64,000 nt of DNA, taken from assembly GCA_034336665.1 (NCBI GenBank), contig CM067566.1:20752330-20816329 (forward strand). The letters are read 5' to 3'. Positions 1 through 12,300 of this stretch are shown piece after piece. The DNA is from Luscinia megarhynchos. Lineage: Eukaryota > Chordata > Aves > Passeriformes > Turdidae. Position numbers and translations under genes: made by a program. Under the pieces are notes generated by a model. That model had not been told where the DNA came from. It ran no database searches and saw only the letters and a program-made list of their open reading frames with translations. Positions within the stretch are counted from its first letter, which is position 1. Each line of letters opens with the position of its first letter.

Positions 1-3000
1 TTTACTCAGTTTTAATGAATACTAATTATCCTATGCACTTTACCCATAATCATTTTTAATTGGCCTAAGAAGGGAAAGGAAGTATAATAACGAAGGTATA
101 AACTTGACTTTTATTATCAAGGTGGTTTTAAAAGAACAATCTACCTTCATCACCAGAGTGGTTTGTAAACCAATCCTCATGAGGTCTTCATGTATGTATC
201 CTTGGGAAGTCTTTCTCTGGAGTACTTGAAACAAATTAAAAGGGAAGCTGAATAACACTTCTCATCATTTCCAGAAACTTGAATATTCCTGAGATTCATG
301 GACCATTGTCTGTTGGTTTACTCTCTTTAGACTTGCACTAAAACTATTTCTTCAAGTTCTGAGAAATCCTTATATTACACATCATCTCCTGTTAAATCTC
401 TTATTTTAAGTGGAATTGGAGTCCTAGTGTTGGTTTGTCTTGTTTTTCTCAGGTATTTTGCATTTTAGCTACGCTCCTATTCAAGATGAGAAACTTCCTC
501 TGTCTTCAGCAGTTTAGAAATTTGACTTGGAGGGGATATACCCATATCCAATATTTCTGGGACCATGCTGTCACAAACGTAAGGGCAAATATCCATGAAT
601 GCAAATTTTCATGCACATCACTGAGTAACATATTTTAAATGAAGAAGGTGGTAGAACCCAGGTTGTAGAGAGGAGTGGATAGAAATGTCTAAGTTTTATG
701 GAAGGGGTAATCTACCTTTGATGACCTTCACACCTTCAGATTTGAAAACGACATTTAAGTTTCCTGCAGAAGACAAATCCTATGGCTACAGAAAAAAGAA
801 GGGAACAAAGGTATGATTTATCTTAGATAAAAGAGCCTTTTTAGTAAAGATTTACTAATCTTAAACCAATTTTCCTTAATAGTGACTATTTTATGAATTC
901 ACTCAAGAACATTCTAAATTATGCCAATTGTCTGTGTTTCAGTTTATTGGCATGCTTCAGCTCTCTACTAAAGAACTTTTTTGCTTAGCTCAGATTGTCG
1001 TGAATGAATTTATTTCATAACATGACAAGTGTTCATTATCTGGAATGGTTCCTCCATAGAAGAAGGAAGTCTTATAAATTGTACATTCATCCTTGGTAGA
1101 CATAAAATATATAATTACATTTATTTTATTTTAATTTTTTTTAAACTAAACTCCACTGCTATTTAAGGAATGAGCTAGACACTTTGATAAATACATTGCT
1201 TTGAATTAAACAGTCCATGTATTTCATGGATCTTTTGTATTTTACAGAGGAAAACACTTCTAGCCACTCTATTAAGTCAGCAGAGAAGATGTCTAAGATT
1301 TTTCCAATACAGGAATATAATAATAGGCTATCCTTAGTTTGTATAATGATTTTTTAGTAAATCATTTCAATTCCTCTCAGTTTTTTGTAATAGCATAGTA
1401 ATGATGTTCAAATTTTTAAAAAGTCCTTAGATATCTAGATGTGTGTACACATACATACAGAAGAAACAGAGAAAATAAATAAAGTATCAAAATATATTTA
1501 TCTACAGGAAACTATTTCACCTTAATACAAAGCAAAAATATTTGTATTTGTTATAAATCAAATACACCTATTAAAAACATAATTTCAATCATTCATTATT
1601 TGCTAATTAAATTGTTTGGGTACACTGTTGTCTTCAATATGAACCAGCAAGGGATTACTTTTTAAAATACCTGTTATATTGCCCTTTTCTATTTCCTCTT
1701 AAAAAGTACAAAATTTGAAAGATAAGATCCAGTGTGTGTTTATGTATATTCTATTAAGAAAAGTTGAAGGAAAATATTTGCCTTCCTCATGTTTTTTCTT
1801 TTCTTTTGATTTTACAGCAGTGAAAAACAAATATTTCTTTTTGGTGTTACTTAGGAAGAAGAAAAAAATATAAAGATAATTCATTATATTTTTTGTAGAT
1901 ATGTTTTATAATTTCCACAAATACTGATTCCACTAGTTTAATCCTAACTTATGCAGCACTGTAATTAAAATTTTTCTACGCAGCATCACAAAACCAATTT
2001 GAGATACTTTTTTTTTTTTTTTTTTTAACCAACTGAAGAATGTTGTAGTCCTGAAGATTAAGCCAATGATGAACAGAGTGACAGATGTAATTAAGACTTG
2101 TGATCCATGGATGATACATGGTGATGCACCCTCCATGGAAAAAAAGGAAAGTAAAAAAAAATAATTTCAGTAATATTAATAAATATATAAATAAGGCTCA
2201 AAGATACTATTTATCATCTGATCTTATTCCCATCTGTCCTAGTTATGCATTTTCAGCATCTGTACCATCTATACACCTACTGCTTGTTCTTAAGTATGAA
2301 AATTTAACTGATTAAAACTGACATGCTTGCAAGTTTGTTATCAAACCTATGCATTTTTCCTTTCAAACTGTGGCAAAACTTTTGATTCTCTATTCATAAG
2401 AGTTTAAAGATCTTTATGTCATAAAAAATTTTTTTATTAATATTTTATTAAATTCTCATCTTTTAGTACACTTACTTTGCCTTTTAACACTATTTCTTGT
2501 CTCTTTCTCTAATTTTTATTCTACCCAAGTACTACAAATTTACAAGATTCTAAGTTAGTTACAGATTATAGTACTATAGACAGTATTAGTGTAACTCTCA
2601 TCTACAATTCTTTTTTTCAAATTTAAAACTTATTTTTTGTCTTAACAATACCACTAAGCTAGCATAACAGCCACCTTCCATAGCTTCCAGATTCTTTCTG
2701 CTATTTTTACTAGATATTGTTTGATTATGAAGTTACTGAGAGCAGAACTTCACATGTCACAAACATTAGAATATTTACAGCGTAGGCAAACAATTGTCAC
2801 CATGGCAAAGCTGATTTCATATTGTGGAAGAGGGAATGGACACTTCTTGACACAGTCTATCTTTAGGGCATGTGATCTAATGGCACCTTTTTTCAGACTT
2901 ATAGAGGCATCTGATTTTACATAATGGAGTATTGAAACAATATTATAATTAATTTTTTTTATTGTGTTGCAAATGTATATTGATACAGGATTAGCAGACA

Positions 3001-6000
3001 GCTCAGAGTCAGGCAAAGAGTTTTGCACTTAAACAGCTCAATAAGCTCATTGACTTAAATGAGACTAATCAGCTGAATAAAGTAATTCACAAGCAGAACT
3101 CTTTATTTGCAGAAATACATTCTACATTTAAATGGATGAAAAAATGTTGTATGACCCCTAATGTTTAAATTAAGCATATGTCTTCTTAAATTAACTGACT
3201 TTGATCAAGAACAAATGGCCTGCAACATCTTGATTTAAAGCACTCTTATTTTGTGTTGTGACAACACCATGAAAGATAAAATAAAGTAGGATATCTCATT
3301 CAGTGAGGTCATGAACACTGACATTCTTGTATGGTGTTAAAAAGCTTTTTAGAAAATAAAACTCCTTAAATATTGCCAAATTATAACCTGATCTTGGGTG
3401 CTGCTTACAATTCTGAACCAAATGAATGATATAAATTCAACTATTTGAAATTATGAAGAAAGCAAATACAGTTGTCTGGAAACATTTTCTGTATTTCATA
3501 TAAGTCCATTTCAGTTTGCTTTAGAAGTATAATTTCAAATATAGCAGGGAATTAATAAAATTATTGCTTTAAAATCATTACAGGGAAATTTATAGCAATT
3601 GAAATTATTAAGGTGAATTAAAATAAACATTACTTTTAGATAGAGATGTAAATTTATAATGGGAACTACAAGATGTTCTCTTCTGTGACAGCAAAAGATC
3701 CAACTTAATGAATCAGGAGTTTTATTCACTTTTTTTTTCACAATTATGAAAAGGGTGATTTTACCAGTTTCAGTTCTATCATAAAGACTGCGTTTACCCT
3801 TACTATATTGCTTCAAAATTGCTGATATGATACTCCTCTCAATGAATTATGGTAATGCAAACAATAAAACCACCAAAGTATCTTATCAATTTTTCATGGA
3901 AATAGTTAATATTTTGTTCAGATTACTTTATTGTACTTTCATTAAGAGATATGGAATGTAAAAAAAGTAGAGCACATCTCAGCCAAAAATTTAAGCTTGG
4001 CTATAAGAAAATTTAGTAATAATTCCCACAAGCATTTCAGCAATTCCATGGATTGAGAACACATAACTCAGTAACAGAAAATTGCAATTCATTCCCTTAG
4101 CTTTCTCAATGCTTTTTCAAATCAATGCATTCTTATTTTGTAAGCTGCAACAATTATGCTTCATCCCATTGCTAACTCTGTTAGAGATCTGCATGACAGG
4201 TTACAGAATGGTGATACTTAAATTTGCAGCGTCCTTGTGTGGTAACCTAATCAATTATTGTAATTTGTAAAGGGTTTCAAAATAAATTTACAATTGCATT
4301 GGACTATGTATTGAATTTTAAAATTAACTGTTTACTTAAAAAAAGAATCATAAATAGCCAGAAAACTTTGACCTGCTAAACCTTTGTTGCTAATGATCTG
4401 TAAAGCATCTATGCAGCTTTGATATCAAAACAAGTCTTACTCCATTACACACTGGGTCAGCAGCTGTATCCTGTCCCTTTCAGCAACATTTCTGAAGCAT
4501 GAAGAATGTATGTAGTGTTCCTACCTACATTTCTAGTGCTTCCAAAGACAAAAAAAGTGTATCTTGAAAATCATTTGCATCTGTTGATCTATCTACATAA
4601 AATCCATATTTAGGCATTCTTCTTTAAAGCAAATCACTTCAGAAGATTTTTAATATCCATATTACATATGCATTAATTTCACTTTAAATTTCTGGGTTGG
4701 GGGATGGAAGAAGGGAGAAACCATTCAGAGTAATTGACTGAAATTTTAGGGTAAATTTAAAACATTGATAATTCTTTATGAAAATCAGTCATCTTGAATA
4801 TATATTTCTCTTAAATATTTTGCATTGTGTAGTAAATTCTTTCCTATAGTAAAGATTTTAAAACACAGATCTCTGAAGACAGACTTCTAAGTGAATATGC
4901 AGGCTACAGCCAATCTAAAATGTATTTTGATGTTGAATAGAGAATAGGATATAATGAAGGTTGAGATGTGTTCAACACTTCTGAGACTTGTACTGTTCAG
5001 TTGCTGTCTATAAGAGCACCTCTGAGAAATTAAGCTCTTAAAATTTTACCAGGTATCACTGTAGTGTATCAGCTTTTTAGGATGGTAGTATTTCACAAAT
5101 GCCATTTTTGTAGGTGTTTGGCCAGATGTTGCTCTTTCTTTCATGTGACTCTGCTGATTTAAATACAAAAGTCATCTATTCCACCACTTGAGGCAACTGG
5201 GGAAAAAAAAATAAATTGTTGCTTTGCAAGTTCTCTTAGTCTGGAGTTCAGCATCCTCTGCTCTGAAGGGAGTTTGAATTTCAACCCAGCAAAAAAATAA
5301 TTAGAAAAAGGATTGTTGCCATTTGAACAATAGAATGTCAAAATCTGCCATATTAACATTATTCTAAAATATTCAACCCTGAAGCAGTTCTAGCAAACTT
5401 TGAATATGCTGAATAAGATATGTAATAGAGACCAGGTGGGCTTCCAGCAGCAGGAGGCAATATAGGAGAAAAACAATCAGAAACTTAAAATGTATAGTTT
5501 AGGATATTTTCTACAGAGATTTTTTTTACAACTCTCTGAAGTCAGCACCTGCAATTTTCTCCTCTTCAGCATTTATTGAAACTTCTGCAGAGCTAGTAAA
5601 GGTAATTATTTTATTTGAAATTCTTCCACAGTCTCTCATGCTTTTGCTGTTATATTATCAGTTCTGCCACTCAGCTCTCCTGCTAAGGAGTCTTGTTTAT
5701 TAGGCAGGAAGAAAGACAGCTTTCTAAAGTCACACCTAAGAACATCCTTACTGTGGTACAATATTTTGTATATTTATTCATTTGAGGGTTTTAAGTGAAT
5801 TCTCTTCAGTATTATTAATTATTATATATTGAGAGCTGGGAATATTGTTAATGTGTTTGTCATAGCATAGACATCATGGAAAATGAAGAGCCTGTCAGTG
5901 AGGTGCTATAGACTGATAAAGGGTATATGTATATCATGATTTGATAACATTTTAATTTTCTCCACTTATATAAATGAAGGAAACTGAAGCTGCAATAGAT

Positions 6001-6427
6001 GTTTAAAGATCTTTTTTTGGTGGTGAAAATAGAACCAACTTCTTCCAAATTGAAATATAGTAAACGAAAGAAAGGAATAATCTTAATTATGGCTTTAAAA
6101 TTCTTATAATGTAATAATCTAGAGATTTAAGAATAGAGTCAGACAGAAGAAAATTAACTTCAGATACAATAATCCATATTTTTCAGTAACATTCTCCTCT
6201 TTCAAAGTAAAGAAACACATTCACTTGAACCTTTTCAAGTCTATCTGGGCAATATACTGGGAAACATCCAATATTGAAGGATAAAAATAACTTATAATTC
6301 TACTGTGTTCCTTTCTGAATAAGAATTCTGGTTAAACAGCTCCAAATGTTTGTGATTCTATAAAAATGACAGAAATTCTACACTCTTTCAAAAAATGTAG
6401 CATTCTCATTCTACATTCCTTCAAAAA
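1..6427. other. Unique AT-rich non-coding DNA
   Basis: There is no recognisable gene, RNA or interspersed repeat here. Open frames are short, on both strands, with random-looking composition. Small items seen: a 19-nt T run at 2008-2026, and a 43-codon ATG frame at 685-816 followed by a donor-like AAG|GTATGA (discussed in the findings). Near 6375-6430 there is a degenerate roughly 33-bp direct repeat built on ATTCTACA-Y-TTCAAAAAA. The best reading is intergenic or intronic spacer. Confidence 0.6.
2008..2026. repeat. Poly(T) run, 19 nt
   Basis: This is an uninterrupted run of 19 T (19 A on the minus strand). No retrogene body or element end is visible beside it, so I treat it as a simple homopolymer. 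Confidence 0.9.
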
Positions 6428-6592
6428 AAAATTGGTATCCATTTTTCAACGCGTTTTCACTGACTGTTCATCCAGCCCTTATTTCAGCTGCTTTTCCATG
6501 AGGATGTTATGGAAGTCAGTGTCAAAGACCTTTCTGATCTCTAGGTAGTCAGAATCCACTGCTCTCTACAAATTGGGAGCATTTCATCATAG
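6428..6592 (-). mobile_element. Older CR1 LINE, 3'-side segment (RT region)
   Basis: On the minus strand this reads as decayed CR1 ORF2 reverse-transcriptase text. The order is an FYDEM-like stretch, then sequence matching the family's YLDFSKAFDTVSHNIL block (here much mutated, with the FDT and HNIL DNA still recognisable), then the 'GLD..TVRW' region. It is the lower-coordinate half of a copy whose upstream half lies at about 7408-7590. A younger CR1 separates the two. The frame is broken by stops and indels, so it cannot be active. Confidence 0.75.
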
Positions 6593-7408
6593 AATCATTT
6601 AGGTGGGAATAGACCATCAAGACCATCAACTCATCCTACATGTCCACAAATAACTATGTCCCTGGGTGAAACACCCATGCATTTTTTTAAGACTTCAGGG
6701 GATGATGTTTCACCCTCCCCTAGGCAGTCTGTTTCAATGACTGACCACCTTTCCAGTGACAAAATTTTTCCTAATCTGTAATCTAAACCTCTCCTTGGTG
6801 CATCTTGAGGTCATGTCATCCTCTCATTTGTTACATGAAAGAAGATATAAATGCCAACATCACTACCACATCCTCTCAGTGTAGAGAGTGATAAGGTTTC
6901 CCCTGAGCCTCCTTTTCTCCAGGCTAAACAACCCCAGCCACTCCTCTTAAGATTTGTGCTCCAGACCCTTCCCCAGCTCTGTTGCTTTTCTCTGGACTTG
7001 CTCCAGCCCCTCAATGTCTTTTGCAGTGAGGGCCCAGAATTGGACACAAGATTTTGAGGTGTGGCCAGTGCTGAGTACAGAGAGGTGATCTAGCCCTGGT
7101 CCTGCTGGCCACACTGTTGCTGACACTGGCCAAGGATGCCACTGGCCTTGGTCTCCTGGGCACACCTCTGCCTCATGTTCAGCCAGATGTCCACTAGCTA
7201 TCCCAGCTCCTTTTCCTCTGGGCAGCTTTCCAGCCACTCCTCCCCCAGTCTGCAGAACTGCCTGGGGTTGCTGTGACTCAAGGGGAGGGTACAACACTCT
7301 GCTTTTTTTAACCTCATACAATTGGCCTCAGGCTGCTGATCCAGCCCATGCAGATCCCTCTGCAGAGCCTTCCTGCTCTCAATCAGAGCACTCCTGCCCA
7401 GATTGATA
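6586..7408 (-). mobile_element. CR1 LINE, 5'-truncated, nested inside an older CR1
   Basis: The element reads on the minus strand. Its 3' end is at about 6586, where the plus strand shows the reverse complement of the avian CR1 tail (ATCATAGAATCATTTAGG). Upstream it encodes the C-terminal part of CR1 ORF2. Recognisable blocks include NLGRSALIESRKALQRDL near 7400 (family: ..RDAIQRDLDRLE), LVDIWLNMRQRCAQ, and AKDIEGLEQVQRKATELGKG near 6990 (family: KKDIEVLERVQRRATRLVKG). Several stops and frameshifts make it dead. The 5' truncation is typical of CR1 target-primed insertion. The upper boundary is inferred from where the older CR1 text resumes, to within about 20 bp. Confidence 0.85.
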
Positions 7409-7590
7409 TGATCAAATAGGTCAAGCTTAGCTTGATGATATCTTGATCTGCTTTATGAACTCATGTTGACTATTCCTGAAGGCTTTTGTGCCCTTCATGT
7501 GCCTGTAAATTAGGATTAGATCCATAACATTCTGAGGGATCAAGTGATGCTCACCAGCCTGCATTTTCCTGCATCCTTGTATTGCTGAAA
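7408..7590 (-). mobile_element. Older CR1 LINE, 5'-side segment
   Basis: The minus-strand sequence corresponds to the CR1 ORF2 stretch just upstream of the RT catalytic region: 'YRLVSIT..', then a block ending '..QHEFIK', then '..LSLTYLI'. It continues logically into the segment at 6428-6592, so the two are one copy split by the CR1 at 6586-7408. It is strongly diverged, and the higher-coordinate edge fades into unique DNA. Confidence 0.65.
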
Positions 7591-8507
7591 TGTGAGCTTT
7601 GCTTTTCGTACAGAAAAATGATGCATTGATATCAAAACCAGAAGAGCAATTATTTTTATGACCTTTTATAAAACTAAACTTATAATAAAAGCTTGCCTTG
7701 ATAGGGCACCTTCACATTTACTTCTATTATGAGGAATGAATTATGGATTCAGACTAGGAGTTCTGTCACACCCCAATTACCTCATTTCCAGCCGACTACT
7801 CATGACTGCATCTGGGACTGAATTAGAAAATATCTTGCAGGTTAATGAGATCTTGGTAAGTACACTGAAGCTGGACAAGGGAAACCATCTTTTTTTCCAT
7901 ACTTAATAAAAATGCATTTAACCCACAAAAGAGTAGTACTGGAGATTGTTTTCTAGATGCTCTATGAATTTTAAAACAACAAATGAATTTCCTATTTTAA
8001 GCTCATAATATCATTAATTCAAATTTTGTCTTCAGGAGGAAAAACACAGTTTTCCCTTCCTTACAGAGTTGTAATGACAGAATGGTACAACAATTGAAAA
8101 GAATTATAAAAAATACCCCTGTAAGTACCCTTTATAAATGCTCAGCATGTACTGACATATAAAAAATGCTTTCTTTCCAAATAGAACATTGTAGTTTTAC
8201 TTGGAAACACTAATATTAAAAAGGCATTGGAAGAAGACTGAATTAACTTTCTATAATTACTCTAGGAAAAGTTCTCTTGTTTTCTTTTCCAGGGAAAAAA
8301 GAAAATAGAATACTGAGATATTCAAATGAAAATTTCAAGAAATCTCATTTCCAAGTACTGAACAAATTAAAAGCATACCATTCACCCCCCAAAAAAAACC
8401 CAAAAAACCAAGAAAAATCAAAATATATACATTAAGGAAATGTGTTTTCCTTTTTCAACTCACATTAAATTTTTCTACTGTGATATCAGAGTGACAAAAA
8501 ATACAAC
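7591..8507. other. Non-coding spacer with an A/C-rich tract
   Basis: This is AT-rich unique DNA between two CR1 insertions. At about 8384-8425 there is a tract made almost only of C and A (a C6 run, A8, then CCCAAAAAACC). No gene is seen. Confidence 0.6.
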
Positions 8508-9312
8508 CATAGAATCCATAAGTTGTCTGGGTTGAATGGGAACTTTGAAGGTCATGTAGTCCAACTCTCCTGCAATGATCACAGACATCTCCAACTAGAT
8601 CAGGGTGCTCAAAGCCCAGCCCAATCTGACCTTGAATGTTCCCAGGGATAGGACATCTACAACCTCTCTGAGACACCTGTTCCTGTGTCTTTCCACCCTC
8701 ATAGTAAAATTTCTCTCCTCATACTTAGTGTGAATTGACTCTTTTGTTTAAACTGCAACTCCTTTTGCTATTTCTATAAGTCCTATTAAAAAGTCTGTTC
8801 CATGTTTCTTTTAAGCCATTCTGCACTGATAGGGTCTCCCTGTGGGTTTCTCTTCTCCAGGCAGAACAATCCCAGGCTGCTGAGCCTTTCCTTAAAGAAA
8901 TGCTTCATCATTTTTGTGTCACTCTGGCCTCACACAACAGTTTGTGTTCTTTCTGTGCTGAGGACACAGTACAGCACATGGGGTCTGAGCAAAGGAGCAG
9001 AATCACCTCTCTCAACCTTTTCCTGCAGCCCATGATGTGGTTGGCTTTCCACACTGCAATTGCACATTGCCAGTTCATGTCCAGCTTTTCATACACCAGT
9101 ATCTCCAATCCTTCTTGGCAGGGCTGCTCTCAATCTGTTCAACCCCCCAACCCAGGGTTGCCCCACTCCACCTCGCATTTCAACCCTGTTGAATCACATG
9201 AGATTCCCATGTGCCCAATTTCCAGACCTTGTCCAGGTCCCTCTGGATGGCATCCATCCTCCAGGTGTGTGAGCTGTACCACTCAACTTGGTGTCATCAA
9301 CATTGACAAGAA
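8508..9312 (-). mobile_element. CR1 LINE 3' region, different subfamily
   Basis: At the 3' end the plus strand reads ATAGAATCC..GGGTTG, then text matching 'AAGGTCATGTAGTCCAAC', 'TGCTCAAAGCCCAGCC', and a passage resembling the CR1 3' terminal domain (GGGACACCTCC..AACCTGGCCTTGAA..). Upstream (higher coordinates) come the blocks CAGGCAGAACAATCCCAG, CTCCAGGTGTGTGAGCTG and ACTTGGTGTCATCAACATTG, familiar from long avian CR1 copies. The sequence is diverged from the copy at 6.6-7.4 kb, so it is a separate insertion. Reading frames here are not conserved, and plus-strand ORFs in this interval are shadows. Confidence 0.8.
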
Positions 9313-12300
9313 TGAATAAATTATTGTCATTTCTTAACCAAATACCTGATGACTAAGGAGCTCAACATGCAGCATTTTACAATGCCTGATTTATCTACAG
9401 ATTTTACTACAAATGAGTTTGGCTATGTCAGAATAGATGCTGTTGCCATTACAGATACAAAGAAAAATAATTTTTCATAAATTCTAAAACACAATTACAG
9501 TGACTCAGTTCTATTCCATCTAAAGCTATGCAAGCACTTGTATTCTTATGTTACTGTGGTATCTGGTTTAAATACAAAACATCTCTTTGTGTTGTCATGG
9601 TTCCTAAGCACAAAAAAATACACATTATCTCAAGGATTAAAGAGAAGAGTACACACTTTCATTTGAATATGTCAGTGCAAAATGACAAATAAAGGCATTT
9701 TATCTAGCAAAATTTAAATTACTTCTTCCACATGGAGAATTTCATATCAAAATGCTTTTTCTAAAGACTCATTTCTTCTGGAAATATTTCTTATAATATT
9801 TCCAGGATTATATGCTATTTAGAATAAAGCAAGCTAGTGAATGAAAAAAAAAGAGAAAAATATAAGAAGAAAAATCAAAAGCTGTGACCCATTTGGAAAA
9901 TTAAAATACTGGTTTTTTTAAAGTAATTTTTGACATCATGGAGTTGCCTGGGAAAAGTAGTGGAAATTTCATTAAAACTCCACATCTTGCAAAAAGCATT
10001 GTTCAGAATGAACATTCAAGTTTTAATATAATTAATAAATATTGTTTCACCATGGTCCTGAAAACTAACAAACAGATAACCTGACTTTCAGCATCAAAGA
10101 TTAGGTCATGGCTCCTCATATACTGAGCCTTGTGCATCACCATTCACTCACCTTAACCATTTGTTTTCTTCTAGTATTTTTTCTTGATCAACATCAAACA
10201 CAATTTGCATCAAGGACATGTGTGTTCTCGTTAATCACATTTACCAGCCTGATTACAAGTCTTGCAGACATGAGTGCAGGTTACAGAACCTTTATGACAC
10301 AAATCTAGTAGCCCTCATGCAGTTTCACAACAAAACTCCTCCACAGCTATCTATTCCTGAGACACATCTAATAGGTCTACATAAAGAAAGGATATCCTTC
10401 AGTAAATATTATGTCCTATTCATATATTTTATTCCCTACAAGTGCATAAATGTATACAAAAATTTTTTATGGGCATTAAGTGCACACATGAGGACCAGTC
10501 ATAATCAGTTTCTGATATAATGTGAAAGAATTTAGCAGATGCAGTTTGGTAAAGCAAAAGAGGATGGTTGAGCCACAAATGGCCTTAAAAGTTTCTGTTA
10601 TTGGGAACTTAGACACAAAATTTTAAATGAAAATTATTAGGTCAAAATCTCTCTTATGAAGAAGCATTGGCCATTGATATTCCTGGATATTGAGAACATT
10701 TTCACATGAAATATTTGACTCACACTGAAATTAGTTGCTCACTTCAACAACCTTGCTTCTTAAAGAGACATTATTTTTTGTTTTGTTTTTTACAGAGATC
10801 TGAGCAGTCAAAGTTCTATTTTAATTAAACAAGCATCACAAATTACATAAAGCATCTCAGATATGACAGAAGTTAACCTTTACACTTCATTAAGCTTATT
10901 ATTGTTTTTTGCAATATTTTCAAAAGCGTCAGAGGAGATAACCATCAAGGTGTACAATACTAATTTTGAGGTTAAACTTTAGATCTCTTAATACTGCTTT
11001 TGTACCATTTTAGACATCTGTGAAAATGAAACCACAGAAAACAATAAAAAAATGAGCAATAATTTCTTTTCCTTTTGTAGAGGAATGTTCAAGAAATAAT
11101 GTCAATTATTAATGATTAATAATCTCAAGGTTTTTGTTTATCATATAGGGATAAGGTAAGCACTTTCATAAGTATCTAAGCAATATTTCCCAGATCTAAA
11201 TTTTATTTTATAGTCTCACAAGAAGTAATACATACGGAAAAAGAAAAAACCCAGTCCATTAATAACTGTAAGTATAAACCTTTTCCTATAAGATAACTTG
11301 ACAATATTTATATTGTTCCCCATTCCATCAGCAGGAGACAATGGAAAGGGGAAAATGTTTGCTTTGTTTAAACTATAAGTATAAACTACACCAGCTGGTG
11401 CACTCCTTTGGGAGCTGATATGTGGGTCAGCACATTGCATCATCAGCACTTCTTCAGCAAATCCACCTGCTTGAGTAAACAGACAATATGGGGCCCCAGT
11501 GTAGCAAAGTACATTATTAAACAGATAACTTTCTAAATTTGTGGCCTTCTTAGCATTTTATTTCAGGCAATATTAGCTTTTCTTGAATAAAAGTATTTAA
11601 TTATCTAACGAGCTTCAGTGAGCTGATAGGTTCTTTAATGACAGTATAAAGGCAAAAAGTAACTTTGCTAATATAACTATAGTGCAGGAAAAAAAGTCAC
11701 AGAATATTAAATTTATATACTTAGATATTACTTATGAAAAATAATTGACAACTATTTTGTTGTTCTAAACCAGGTCCTAGACAGATGTTGGAAGTTTAGT
11801 TAGTTATTTTACCCAGTAAGCTTTCTAGTAACCTTTGCTATATCTAAAGTTTAGTTTACTGGATAGACACAAACACCTTAGATATGACCCATATTTACAT
11901 GCTGTAAATAATTATGCATATAGTTTTCCTGCTCTGACTTGAAAGATATTTAATTCCAGGGGAATCAATTCTTCTTCATCTGAAAGCACAGGCCTAATAA
12001 AAACAAGAGAACTACACTAAAATAAAATTAAAAGTCTCCAAACCAGAACACATGCAGCCACAATAACTGAAAGCAGATGGGATAAACTAAATACAGCATA
12101 AGCATAAATAAAGACTGAAAGACCTCATGAAAATCTGAAAGTCAAAGCTTGTCTCTTTGGAATAAGCTGCTGAGGGTTGGCCTTCAATGAAAGCTCTTGA
12201 TGTTTAGAAGGGTAGTTCAAGATCTATGTCTTGTGAATTAATCAGCATATTCATATTTTGGAAAGGTTATAAAAGACATAATGTTGGCTGAACATTAATT

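Noticed and set aside
6811..7321. Overlapping 68-124 codon frames as possible genes
   Set aside because: They lie within a CR1 LINE. The minus-strand frames are broken pieces of CR1 ORF2 and the plus-strand frame is its antisense.
8802..9319. Plus-strand frames of 70-139 codons
   Set aside because: They are antisense translations of a minus-strand CR1 copy with no conserved coding meaning.
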